Part shown: in pieces, positions 24,868 through 35,778 of the stretch | Layout of the letters: each line of letters opens with the position of its first letter | How positions within the stretch are numbered: the first letter of the stretch is position 1 | Source: Paramarasmius palmivorus | Taxonomy: Eukaryota; Basidiomycota; Agaricomycetes; Agaricales; Marasmiaceae | Reading direction: 5' to 3' | NCBI GenBank assembly: GCA_037176845.1 | Contig: JAYKXP010000042.1 | Coordinates: forward strand, 367,502 to 431,501 | DNA length: 64,000 nt | The notes under the pieces: generated by a model | Told to the model about the DNA's origin: nothing | The model's input: only the letters and a program-made list of their open reading frames with translations | Databases searched by the model: none | Translations under genes and position numbers: made by a program

Positions 24868-25373
24868 TCACCGCAAGGCATAATGTATCCGCCTCGAAGG
24901 TCGATAAGGTCGCGAGTAGATGGTTGGTAATGACAGCTTCCTCAACCGCTCCATAACATCTTTCGACAAGAACACTGTCTCCTTTTCCTCTTCATAGCAC
25001 TTTGCCCGGTCGTCAATGTTTTCGAGGATGTAAATGTCGGCAGGATGTATTGTCTTTGTTTCCAATAACCGGAAAATGGTAATGAATTCGTGACGGAATA
25101 TCTTCACGTCAATTGTGGTCAACGCTCCTATTGGCGTTGCGGACGACACTGTAACGCGTGTTTAGGGCAAAGGGGAACGAGAAACGAATCATAACACACA
25201 CCTTGGACTAGTCGCACCTCGCCCTCTATTCTCGCGAACGCAAAATGCCCGTCATCGACTGATGGAGGTAGAGAATCACATGTGCATGAATGACTGCTCG
25301 TTGACAGCGACATGGTCTTGTCTGCGCGGGCGCGATGATAAGGATGTGTTTTTGAGGCTAGGATGGTGCTCAT
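24868..25373 (-). CDS. Hypothetical protein, 150 aa
   Basis: Two exons (25373-25202 and 25148-24868) separated by a 53-nt GT-AG intron join in frame to 151 codons. The start is MSTILASKTHPYHRARADKT. Visible segments are a Ser/Cys-rich stretch (LSTSSHSCTCDSLPPSVDDG), then FAFARIEGEVRLVQ, IDVKIFRHEFITIFRLLE and ILENIDDRAKCYEEEKETVF. The C-terminus is basic (LSLPTIYSRPYRPSRRIHYA). No signal peptide or known domain is recognised. Support comes from the in-frame splice, a TATA-like element about 55 nt upstream of the ATG, and balanced amino-acid composition. Confidence 0.6.
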
Positions 25374-25425
25374 GAAAGGCGAGGAGGGGCGAAAGATGAA
25401 AGAAAGAAGTAGAATGGATCGCGTC

Positions 25426-25434
25426 TTATATATA
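25426..25434 (-). promoter_or_regulatory. TATA-like box upstream of the 150-aa gene
   Basis: On the minus strand the sequence TATATATAA lies about 55 nt before the ATG at 25373, a sensible distance for a fungal TATA element with a short leader. It is an assignment by motif and position only. Confidence 0.4.
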
Positions 25435-26386
25435 GCGTCTGTGGCGACATGCTCGGGGCACGAGGAGGTTACCCTGTCATCGAATTGAGACTTGCCAGAC
25501 TATTCCCGTATTACGGAACCAATAACGTGGGTACGAAAACTGAGTCACCCTTTCTTGAATTTGAAAGAAATCGGGGTGTTCTTTCAAGGGTTTCATAGCC
25601 AGCTTATCAAAGTTACGCAGACTTCCGTGATATGGACGTTTGGAGCCAGGAATGTAGGGTGAGAACAAGAACAAAAGCAGAGGCCAGAGCGTGCAAGCAT
25701 GTCCAGAATTGGCAGGTATTGCGTCGCTTGGCAAGTTATCATCCTCGCAGTCCAAGCGATCGGTCTGTATCGGGAGGATGAACGATAAAGCATGCAAGAC
25801 CTCCTGTGCATGGTACGGGAATAAGAAAGCATGTAGCAAGGACGGAATCGGAAAATACCTGCATAAAAATGGATTATGATTCCAGCAGTCCGTTGAAGAC
25901 CGATTTACCTCCCATCTTTCTCATCCTCCATCAGGATCTACAAAGTCAAAATAGCCTGCCGTCTGGGCCCTTCTGGCTATTGAGAGTATGTTTGAGAAGC
26001 GTCAAGTTTATTCCCGTTTGATAGAGATCACAAGTCATCCGATCCAACGGGAGATTTGATGAGAGGAATTTCGCTTTCTGCGGCGATCAAGGAGAAAGTT
26101 CAAGAGCTCGAAGGATATCGTCTGCGGCGGCGAAAAGCAGCTTTTTTACTTGGCTCCGTCACGTGAAACAGTTCATGGCTCCATGAACATTGAACATCTC
26201 AAAGCATTTCGATTCAGAGTACAGTCAAACTCGAGTATGTTATATTGCAAACACGATTCTATACAAGAAGAAAACGCAACATAAATCAACCTACGTATGG
26301 AACAAGACGGGGCCTAACCACTTACATTGTTCCTAATATGAAGTTTCAAAGACCCCACATCCCGTCCTGTCTCAATCCGGGCTCAA
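25435..26386. other. Intergenic with a doubtful minus-strand ORF
   Basis: About 950 bp between two leftward genes. A 120-codon minus frame at 25477-25839 begins with a non-ATG codon and overlaps another minus frame, and no domain is seen. I do not call a gene. The part near 26,386 should be the 3' UTR of the carboxylase alpha gene. Confidence 0.4.
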
Positions 26387-28622
26387 TCACAACTTACTCT
26401 TCGCGTGTTCTCCCACGACAGCCAGTAACGCCCCTTCACCGACCACGACGCCAACTTTGATACCCTTCCCAATCCTATCCACAACGCAATCTCTGGGCGC
26501 ACTAACCACGCTTTCCATCTTCATCACGCTCAGAACCGCAATCGCCTCTCCTCTCTTCACCCTGTTATCTCCTTCATTCATCAAGGCCGGATGAAGCTCC
26601 ACAATTTTCCCTGTCAGGGGTGAACCAATATGCGAAGGCATGTTCGGATCTGCGAGTTCAAACGTGGAAGAGCCAACCGCCACCGATGTGGATTGAGACA
26701 GGTCGAACGTAATAGTTCCATTGGGAACCATGGATGTTTGAAGAGTACCGGATAGTCGCTCTGGGAACGTATTGAGAGCGATAGATGAAAGTGTCAACAC
26801 ATGTGTCTGAGCATGCGAGTCGGTCATTGTTGCCGTAGGTGAAACTGTGAGGTGGAACATTGTACCAGGCTGAAGAGTAACATGTGGCACAGAGGACGTC
26901 TGAACACGCGTTATGTCGTGCGTCCGCCTTGACGCATCATGATGCATCCGAGACTCGTTGCCCAGTTCCAGGATACGTGCAATATTCCTCTCAAGCCACA
27001 ACGTGTCGATGTTTGCTGAAACCCAGTCCTCGTGGCTCACGATCCCCGTAAGGACATTAATATTCGTAGTTACTTGGCTGTTCAGGATGAATTCTCCAAG
27101 GGCACGTTTAGACTTCTGGGTAGCCTCTTCAAACGTTTTCCCGAACACGATGATCTTGGCCAGGAGCGAATCGAAGTCTGTGCCAACCGTCCATTCAGAC
27201 GAGTACGATAACCAAGTGTCAACCCGAACACCTCGGCCGGCTGGGAATGTTATGTCTCCTGCCAGTACCTTGCCTGGAGACAGACGAAACTGGCTGATAG
27301 GATCTTCCGCTGTGAGTCGGAGCTGTATTGCATAGCCGGTGGGGTTCCCGAGAGATGATTGCGAAAGGCGGAGAGACGAGAGTCTCAAGTTCGGTCGAGA
27401 GAATAATAGGAGCTGTTGGCGGACAAGATCGATGTCCATTATCTCCTCTGGAAACGTGTAAGAAAGGAGTAGCTGAAACAGTGAGGAAAGCTAACCTGTG
27501 ATTGTATGTTCCACCTGTACACGTGGATTCATTTCTAAGAAGACCCAATTGTCATCCATAGAGTTGAATAGGAATTCGACTGTTGCGAGGCCCTTATAAC
27601 GAAGAGCTTTCGCCATTCTCAAAGCGGCATCCACGAGCGGTAATACAGAAGTGCGAGATAAGGAAGATGGCGCAACCTGTACAGAGCGGTCAAGGACAAG
27701 GGAAAGGATAACGACTGGATGTGGCCAACCTCGATTATCTTCTGGAATCTACGAGCCGAATTTTGAGTCTCCCCAGCTGGCCAAATGAGCTTAATCATAC
27801 CTCCTCTGAACACTGCACTCCCTTTCCCATAGATGTACAACGTCAACTCCATCGCCTAGAATTTGGATCTCGATATGCTTCCATCCTGGTCCAGTAAGTG
27901 CCTTCTCAGCAAACAGCTGACGCGAAGGGCTCTCCCCCAAGCACCTGTATGAAGGTAAGTCGTATAAATAGTAATCATGGTCGGAACACACCTCTTGAAA
28001 GAGTCCCCAATTTCGTCTTCCTTATCGCAGATCCGAATACCCCTTCCTCCACCTCCATCGAGGGCTTTGATCATAATAGGAAGACCCACTTCCTGAGAGA
28101 ATTTTAATGCATCCTCTGGCGAAGAAACGCGTCTTCCCGGTGCAACTGGCACATACAACGACACCGCCAGCTCTCTCGAGCTCATCTTGTCCGAGGCGAC
28201 GCGCAGTACTTCTGGTTCAGGTCCGATAAATACGACATTTGAGGTTGCCGCTAGTTGAGCAAGTTGAGGATTCTCGCTCAGAAAACCATAGCCTGGATGA
28301 ATGTGAGTTGAAAACGTTCTGATATTCGTGTCAACTCAGCAAAACATAGCATGAACATCCCTCACTCACCGAGTCGCACATTCCACAATCTTCTCCGAAT
28401 TCATATAATCTGATGGGCTATCCAGCTGAACGCTTTCGTCGGCGAAGTGTGCATGGCTTTCGTCACCCTCGGTGTATAATGCCACGGTCGTCCATCCCAA
28501 TTCTTTCGCTGCACGAAAGACCCTGATAGCAACTGATTTCTCAGTTTAGCGACAAAATTCCTCTAGAAACCCAGGTACTCACTCTCTCCTCTATTCGCAA
28601 CGAGAACTTTTGGCAATGTCAT
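26387..28622 (-). CDS. Acyl-CoA carboxylase alpha subunit (biotin carboxylase + BCCP), C-terminal SKL
   Basis: ATP-dependent biotin carboxylase fused to its biotin carrier, for an acyl-CoA carboxylase. ATG 28620-28622 starts [20 protein letters not shown] directly, with no mitochondrial presequence; exon 1 (28622-28583) and exon 2 (from 28532) were joined by frame. In order: [17 protein letters not shown], the ATP-grasp loop [47 protein letters not shown], then the biotin carboxylase C-domain ([20 protein letters not shown]). The biotinyl domain carries [12 protein letters not shown], its K being the expected biotin site. The last residues are [12 protein letters not shown] (codons AGT AAG TTG TGA), a canonical PTS1. 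Length, about 640-650 residues, fits MccA/PccA-type subunits. It is head-to-head with its probable partner. The substrate (propionyl, methylcrotonyl or other acyl-CoA) is undetermined. Confidence 0.9.
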
Positions 28623-28778
28623 GTATATAGTGTGGGGTAAAATGTTCCATGGTGGTTGCAGAAGGGTCAAAGTGCCGGACCCGGAAACGGTAAGTCACCG
28701 GTTTTTCCTCTCCCATGACCACCTGCGGGTTCCTCTGATCCCTGCGTCCTTATTGCTCAATGTCAAGACTATAGATAC
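28623..28778. promoter_or_regulatory. 156-bp bidirectional promoter of the carboxylase pair
   Basis: The alpha gene (leftward, ATG at 28622) and the beta gene (rightward, ATG at 28779) are separated by only 156 bp, so both promoters and 5' leaders must share this interval. This is inferred from geometry. No specific operator was identified. Confidence 0.65.
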
Positions 28779-31024
28779 ATGGCGGGCAAGTCAAAGATGA
28801 AAGGAAACAGAAAGGGAGAATCCTGGGAGGTCAGAAGCGGTCTAGGTCACAGTAGTTGCAGTTTACTAAGGTTTATATTCACAGGAACGCGTAGCTGAGC
28901 TCCGGGAGCAACAGAAGATAGTTCGTAGTCCACCATTGAACGACCCAGGTTTGTCTTGTTATGTCGTAGGGTGTTTTCACTTACCTTAGCTCATTGAACA
29001 GGATACATCAGGCAAAAGGAAGCCGGAAAACTATGGGTTCGCGAGCGGATAGATGCTCTTCTCGACAAAGACACGTTCCTCGAGATCGGATCTATAACTG
29101 GGAAACCTATATACGACGATAAGAATGGCGAATTGAAGTCATTTGTGCCTGCGTGCGTGTCCATTACATGTGCCGTCTAATACAGAGATACTAACCCGAT
29201 GTTCCAACAGTAACATGGTCACTGGAACTGGCAAGATCGACGGACGGAAAGTTTACCTCACTGCGGACGACTTCAGCGTACGAGGAGGGCACGCGGACGG
29301 CGGAATCGCTTGGAAGGCAGCCTATACAGAGGTATCTGCACACCCTGAACCACAGCGTCGATGTGATAATGAACTAGTTTGACAGACACTCGCAAGAAAG
29401 CATAGGGTACCGCTAGTTCGTCTTCTTGACGGCTCAAGTGGTGGAGGAAGTGTTACTACATGTTTGTATCTGACTCTAGAGACCATTTCTTCCGCTTACT
29501 CCTCGTCTAGATCTTTCATCCGGCTCGACGTACATCCCGACACTGGCAGGATTGGGACAAAGTCTTGATGCTATGGCCGTTGTCCCAGTTACCTCGGCGC
29601 TGTTAGGTCCTGTAGTCGGCTTAGCCGCTGCCAAAGCCGTGACAAGCCACTTCAGGTTTGTTATCTCAACCTATACATCTGACCCGTAGCTCAACAACAA
29701 CAGTGTTATGGTAAAAGGTCTCAGTCAGGTATTCCTCAGAACATTCTCAATAGATGGTGCCTCTTCTAATCATTTCATTATTAGTTCTTCGCGGCCGGTC
29801 CACCAGTTGTCAAAGAAGCCACCTTCGAAGATCTCACCAAGGAAGAACTCGGTGGATGGGAGATACACGCCCGAAACGGTTCGGTCGACAACGTAGTCTC
29901 GACCGAACTGGAAGCGTTCCAGACTATCCGAACATTTCTCTCATACCTGCCTTCCTCAATATTCAGCATACCCCCAATTGTTCCGTATACGGACTCCCGA
30001 GATAGACGAGAACAGGAGTTATTGGATATCATTCCAAGGCGAAGGGGTAGGCCATATGATATCAGGAGAGTCATACTACTCATAGTGGACGTTGGGAGCT
30101 GGTTCGAGATTGGGGAAACATGGGGAAGAAATATTGTTTGCGGATTTGCGAGGTTGGAAGGGAGACCGGTAGGAGTGATATCGAGCGATTGCAAGGTCAA
30201 TGGAGGTGCTATAGATGCATTTGGGGCACAGAAAGTTGGACGATTTATCAATATCTGCAACCATTTCCAGTTGAGTGATCCCTGTTTGACTTAAGATATG
30301 GATAGTGATCTAACAATTAGCACACAGCGTACCCATCCTCAACCTACTTGACCAGCCTGGGTTCGCAATTGGTAAACCCGTCTCTGGTTCGAATACGTGA
30401 CTATGCTAACGGTTGCCAACATAGGGTCGTTGGCAGAACGTATGGCTACAATACGCCACGGTGCTACAGCCATGGCCGCCATTTATAACGCGACTGTACC
30501 CATCTTCACTATTATTATCAGACGCGCGTTTGGCGTTGCAGCAAGTGTCTTTGCTGATCCTGAGGATGGAAGGAACTATCGCATGGCATGGTGAGCTTCC
30601 ATTTACAGCTCTTCGTTGTATCCTACGCTCATGGCCATGCTATCAGGCCCTCGGCCGATTGGGGAAGTCTTCCTATTGAAGGTGGTATCGAGGCTGCGTA
30701 CAAACGTCAACTAGAGAACGCTGCCAAGGAATCGCCGGAAGCGAGGGACAAACTGATGAAGGATCTGCTAGAGCAGTTTGAGCCTGTGAGGAACCCGCTG
30801 AAGAATGCGAACAAGTTTGGTGTAGAAGAGATCATTGACCCTCGCGATACGAGGCCTCTGGCTTGCAATGTGAGTATTAAGCATTACGGTTTAACCTTTG
30901 CTCATGGAAATCCTAGTGGTTGTCGCATAGCTACGAGCATGTCTTGCCTCAGTTGGTAACACTAGCTGCGGCAAGTTATGGGTTTGATCTGAAGTTCTCT
31001 AGTGGTAAAGGATATAAATTATGA
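28779..31024 (+). CDS. Acyl-CoA carboxylase beta subunit (carboxyltransferase)
   Basis: Carboxyltransferase partner of the alpha subunit. ATG 28779 (MAGKSKMKGNRKGESWE) is spliced to ERVAELREQQKIVRSPPLND. Further exons give KLWVRERIDALLDKDTFLEI, GSITGKPIYDDKNGELKSFV, NMVTGTGKIDGRKVYLTADD, FSVRGGHADGGIAWKAAYTE, VRLLDGSSGGGSVTT, and SALLGPVVGLAAAKAVTSHF. The C-lobe follows: SVPILNLLDQPGFAIGSLAE, ATIRHGATAMAAIYNATVPI, RRAFGVAASVFADPEDGRNY. These are the crotonase-fold N- and C-domains of PCC/MCC beta proteins, including the glycine-rich oxyanion-hole blocks. It ends FSSGKGYKL-stop, a KL terminus but not a canonical PTS1. Its start region has no obvious mitochondrial presequence. About eight introns are present. 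It ends 76 bp before the converging Derlin pseudogene. Confidence 0.88.
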
Positions 31025-31099
31025 TTGTTAGTATGAATACAGCCGCAATGTTTCCTTCTGATAGAAACGCGACAACTTGTATAAACGCTGGGGACATTT

Positions 31100-32085
31100 T
31101 TAGCTGCCGCCCAAACGATGTCCAGTACCACGGAAGCTACCATCACCATCCGGTTGGGTCCTTGATCTTGGAGAAACAACATGGACACCTGTTGCGACCC
31201 AACCGCCATCAACCAAGGATCCTGATCTATCACCAAACCACGTTGCCAGACATTTCGGAGCTTTGCCTACTTCCTCCATTGCACGACTCTTCCAAACACC
31301 CCACCACCATAAATGACCGATGATGATACCGGGAAGAACTTGGGCTGCAGCAAATGGACCACCCACGAGCAGGTCGAGAACAAGTAGCAGGTACGGGTAG
31401 TATTTGACAGGGAACTACATCAGTCCGAAGAATGATATCTGAGATGTTGGCGGAGCAATCGTTGACGACAGGTAGACGATACAGGGTATGAATGGGCCGA
31501 GGAAGTCATTGGTACCGACAGGGGTGGATGAAGCCTGCGAAAAAAAGTTATTGTGGTTGTCAACAGGAAAGGATACTATGACACACAAGGATAGCTGCTG
31601 CAGACAGAATAAGCTGCCATGCTAGGTCTCCAGATTTGAGATCATAAGGGCCTCTCTCGAGTTCGTTTGCTGCGCGGCTGAGTTGGAAACGTCATGAGCC
31701 GCGAGTCCTGCTTGATTTGAAATAATGACAGGAATGCGCACTACAGTATAATTGCCTCAAAGATAAAAGCAAGTCCGGGGCCTAAAGAAGTATAGTTCAG
31801 CGAAACGAATCCTTTGGGCCTAACCATGGCTTACCTCCGATGAAGAAGCTTGTGAACAATCTCCATAACTAAATAGCAACAAGGGTATGGTGAGCACTGT
31901 TCATGTCCCGGCAGACAATGCTGGTATGATACCTCAAGTTTACTGAACACGAGACGCTGACTATAAACCAAATTGGACGCAGAAATGAGAAAGAGTCGAT
32001 TAGAGAGTGTTACTCCAACAAGAGACAGAGTGAGGAAGCGAGTAATTGGGTTGATTCTCCGCAGCTCAGCCAGGACCGAATCCAT
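31100..32085 (-). pseudogene. Derlin-like copy 1 with premature stop
   Basis: Third member of a tandem Derlin array. The exons line up with copies 2 and 3. The start is MDSVLAELRRINPITRFLTL. Next come WRLFTSFFIGGPGLAFIFEA and NELERGPYDLKSGDLAWQLI. The C-terminal exon has FIPCIVYLSSTIAPPTSQIS, FPVKYYPYLLLVLDLL, GIIIGHLWWWGVWKSRAMEE and ends FRGTGHRLGGS. Between SFFGLM and FPVKYY a TAG (31417-31415) replaces the threonine codon seen in the other copies, cutting the protein before its last helices and tail. The splice sites remain usable, so decay is recent or a shortened protein is made. The frame on both sides of the stop is otherwise intact. Confidence 0.8.
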
Positions 32086-32521
32086 GACAGTTTTAGGTTA
32101 CAAGGTGTAGGGGGAAAGGAAGCACAGGGTTCGATGTTTATCAACCTTTTATCAACAGACGCTGTGAGCTTTGAGCGCTGAGCGTTTGTTTTCATACAAA
32201 AGCTACCGCTTCATCAGCGGGAAGAGCGTAGATACGATGTGATGCATCGCAGAGATGAAAGATAGAGTTTGAAGGATGCCGAAAGTTTCCCAGCAAGGGT
32301 TGGATACGCGCTGAAATTCAGTTGATCGAGAAGTCCTATTGAATGGCGTCAATACGAACAGTCCGAATATCGTCTCCAAGGCTCAGAAACCGGAGTATTT
32401 GAGCAGCAGTATACTGAATAGATTACCATTTCTATGAGTATCAACCCTACAATTAAAAAACCTTTTCCGATAGACGCGGGGGATGTTGGGAAGGCCCATA
32501 TGTAGTACCAACGTCGCTTTT
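32086..32521. other. Spacer between Derlin copies 1 and 2
   Basis: 435 bp. It contains the copy 1 promoter and the copy 2 3' UTR. It is non-coding by inspection, with a few GAGCGC/GAGCG-type short repeats near 32,160-32,190. Confidence 0.4.
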
Positions 32522-33487
32522 TCAACTGCCTCCCAAACGATGCCCATTACCACGGAAGCTACCGTTATCACCAGATTGTACCTTTGATCGAGGGGCATAT
32601 ACGCGGACACCCGTAGTTCCTCCCCAGCCACCGTCAACCAAGGAACCCGGTTTGTCACCCAACCACGTTGCAAGCCATTTAGGCGCTCTGCCCTTCTCTT
32701 CCCATGCACGACTCTTCCAAACTCCCCACCACCACAAATGACCAACAATTAACCCGGCGATATCTCTGGCTGCAGAGCGTGGGCCACCCGTAAGCAGGCT
32801 GAGGCCAAGCAAGAAATACGGGTAGTATTTAACAGGGAAGGTGAACAGCCCGAGGAATGATACTTGACTTGCCGGAGGAGCGATTGCTGAAGACAGGTAG
32901 ACCATGCAAAGAGTGAAGGGATGCAGAAAAACCGTGGTGCGGATGGGATAAGAACACGCCTGTGTGAAACAGTTATTTCTATTACGGTCAGGGTGAAATG
33001 TGACGACGCACGATGATTGCAATTGCAGAAAAGAAAAGCTGCCAGGCTAGGTCCCCAGATTTAAGACCATAGGGACCTCTCTCGAGTTGGTCTGCCGAGC
33101 GACTAGTTTGAGAGGTTCCTTCAGTTCACGGGTGTCATCGCACGTTGAGACTACTCACTAGAGCATATAAACCTCGAAGATAAAGACAATGTCGTGGGCT
33201 GGATTTACGCTTTAACAAAACGAATTCTTTGGCGATAATATGATACATACTTCCGAGGAAAAAACTTGTGTATAATCTCCAGAACTAGGATTATGGTGAG
33301 TTTCTGTTACTCCCAAGTAATAATAGCAGCTCACCTCAAATTTACTGAACACAAAAGATTGCACATAAATCAACTTATATGCACTAACGAAGTTGAGGAT
33401 AGAAGAGAATGTTACTCCGACCAGAGACAGGGTGAGGAATCGAGTAACGGAAGGTATTTTGCGCAGCTCAACCGAGACTACGTCCAT
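32522..33487 (-). CDS. Derlin-family ER membrane protein, copy 2
   Basis: Rhomboid-like pseudoprotease of the Der1/Derlin family, expected in the ER membrane where Derlins help retrotranslocate misfolded proteins (ERAD). ATG 33485-33487 gives MDVVSVELRKIPSVTRFLTL. Exons join in phase: the second reads WRLYTSFFLGTHDIVFIFEV YMLY across a short intron, the third SADQLERGPYGLKSGDLAWQ, and the last AACSYPIRTTVFLHPF, then SFLGLFTFPVKYYPYFLLGL, GLIVGHLWWWGVWKSRAWEE and a hydrophilic tail ending GNGHRLGGS. WR and FTFPVKYYPY are family marks I know. The longer Gly/Ser/Arg tail suggests an Agaricomycete subtype. No frame break is seen. It is flanked by copy 1 and copy 3 on the same strand, so it arose by tandem duplication. 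Confidence 0.85.
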
Positions 33488-33993
33488 GGCAAAACTTCGA
33501 ATGTGAGATGCAAGGGGGAAGAAGTCGTCTGAAAGATAAAGGAAAGAGCGCGGGTGACGTGGTTCGATATTTATCAACCATTCATCACCACACGTGTTGA
33601 CAGTTTCGGCGTTTAGAGTCACCTTCGTTATTGAGAAGGATGTAGATACATAGTGACGCATGGAAAAGAGTTGACAGACGTTGAGGTGCTTGGAGTGAAC
33701 TACTCCTAGTTCATGTCCGTCGAACGCGGTTATGCGCTGAGAAACTCGCTCCAGTTCACGAGAGTGTCTTCTCAGTGGAGGTGATAAGGCGCGTTGGGAG
33801 AGAGTTGATGATCAAGCCCGCGAGAAAATGCGAACAGCTTCATGGAAGAATCTTCCTCGATTTTGAGTCTAATTGAAAGCTTCGAACGGTAGGGATACAA
33901 ACTATGCTCGTCATTAGTATCAATACAACCGCACGCCATTCCAATAGACGCACAAACTAGAAATAAATGTCGGAAGCGCCCGTAAGATCCAAG
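33488..33993. other. Spacer between Derlin copies 2 and 3
   Basis: 505 bp. It should hold the copy 2 promoter and copy 3 3' UTR. No coding frame is supported. Confidence 0.4.
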
Positions 33994-34971
33994 TTAACCG
34001 CTCCCCAGACGATGTCCGGCACCACGGAAGCTACCGCTCCCACCTGCAGCAGGCTGTGCCCTTGATCTCGGGGGAACAACATGGACGCCAGTCCCTGTAC
34101 TTCCCGAGCTACCTTCACCCAGGGATCCTGATCTGTCACCAAACCAGGCCGCCAGCCACTTTGGTGCTTTACCCAGCTCCTCCAGCGCACGAGTCTGCCA
34201 AACACCCCACCACCACAGATGACCGACAACAGCTCCAGGAAGAGATTGTGCTGCAGCACCAGGACCGCCCGTAAGCAGGTCAAGGCCCAGCATGACGTAT
34301 GGGTAATATTTGACAGGGAAGGTTATCATGCCAAAGAACGAGGTCTGTGATCCTGGCGGTGCGAGTGCTGAGGACAGATAGATAATGCAAAGCATGAATG
34401 GGCGTAGGAAGACCATGGTGTTGACGGGATATGATGCAGCCTATCAGCAGCGATTAACATTTTTGTGCATCATAAACGATCGTAATCACATACTATGATT
34501 GCACCAGCAGAAAGGAAAAGCTGCCAGGCTAGGTCTCCGGATTTACGCGCGTAAGGTCCTGACTCGAGTTGGTCTGCTGAACGACTGAATATAGTCTTTG
34601 TGAGTTAATAAGTATCGTCGAATAGAGCAAGTACGCACTAGAGCATAGCTATCTCGAAGATGAAGTTGATGCCGCCGCCTAGAGAGCTGCACTTCAGTAA
34701 ACCGAATGCTTTTGATGTAACCAGGTCATACTTCCGAGGAAGAAACTCGTGTATAATCTCCATAGCTTGTACACATCTCCTATAAGCACCAATATCCCAG
34801 GAAACAATACCAACATACCTCGAGTTTACTGAACACGAAGCGCTGCACATAAACTAGCTTATACGCGGAAACGAGGTTGAGTAGAGAAGAGCCCGTTATT
34901 CCGACGAGAGATAGAGTGAGAAAGCGAGTGACTGGGGGAATTTTTCGTAGCTCAGCTAGTATCGAGTCCAT
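33994..34971 (-). CDS. Derlin-family ER membrane protein, copy 3
   Basis: Most conserved member of the array. ATG 34969-34971 starts MDSILAELRKIPPVTRFLTL, then LVSAYKLVYVQRFVFSKLE. Next are WRLYTSFFLGS and GGGINFIFEIAML, then a DLAWQLF exon. The C-terminal exon starts PVNTMVFLRPFMLCIIYLSS and runs through APPGSQTSFFGMITFPVKYY, AVVGHLWWWGVWQTRALEEL, to a stop at 33994. The tail is Gly/Ser/Pro-rich and ends FRGAGHRLGSG. It is closer to the canonical Derlin plan than copies 1 and 2 in these blocks, so it is the best candidate for the ancestral functional gene. Role in ERAD is from family knowledge. Confidence 0.87.
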
Positions 34972-35778
34972 GTCAGATAATGAACTTTAGATTGCAAGAC
35001 GGAAGGGAGAAGGAGGTTGGGGCAAGGGCCGCCTAGCTCGAGAAACTTCGACGTGCTGAGTGACGTGTTTCATTACACGTGCCCACGCAGGCCGACGCTC
35101 GGGACGCTCGGGCCACGCGGCCAACCTGTTTCAACACTTCCTGTAACATTCTGAGTTCTCAGCAAGATATAGCAAGCACATAGGTAAACTCGAAGTATCG
35201 CAATCAATGAGCGAGAAGAATTGATAGGAATCTAAGAGCGCTCTTGAATGAACTGGGCGTCAAGAGCAAACGCTATCACTGACAGGTTGTGCCTCAGATA
35301 CATATCATCTGTATAAATTCAGCGCTACGAACGCGTACATTGTCAGAGTAAACATCACACTTAGAACTTCAACAGTAGGACGAGGCAACAATGTTTGTAC
35401 CCTCGACTAGCGAACGACAGACACCTATTAGAGCCGTCAGTACGCGTCAGTATCCGTTCTCCTTCGGTGACCGGCCCGGGCATCCCGAGCTGCAGCGAAG
35501 TCGGGGGGTTGAAAGGTTGAAGGACGAGCACATCTACGAGAGGGTAGGGAATACCACGCTACTTGAGATGTTACGGAGGAGATTCGCCCTATGCCAGAGG
35601 AGGAGTTAGTTCAGGGGTTTCTGAAGGATGATGGTAACACGTACCAAAGCTGGCACGGCAAAGGAGATTGCCAAAGCTCTGTCAGCTCAATGAGGACACG
35701 ATTCGTCAAACACCCTGACTTCGCTGATATTTATTGCTCCTTAAATCACCAGACCCATCAATGCATACTACCGCATGT
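34972..35778. other. Intergenic with small plus-strand ORFs
   Basis: About 800 bp between the Derlin copy 3 start and the stop of the HNH gene. A 72-codon ATG frame at 35391-35609 (MFVPSTSERQTPIRAVSTRQ) and an overlapping 77-codon frame at 35591-35824 run rightwards. Either could be exons of a small gene, but I found no splice that merges them and no family. A direct repeat of GACGCTCGG occurs near 35,090-35,120. Confidence 0.35.

Noticed and set aside
31021..31323. Plus-strand 100-codon frame after the carboxylase beta gene
   Set aside because: It is antisense to the Derlin copy 1 tail exon and has no domain.
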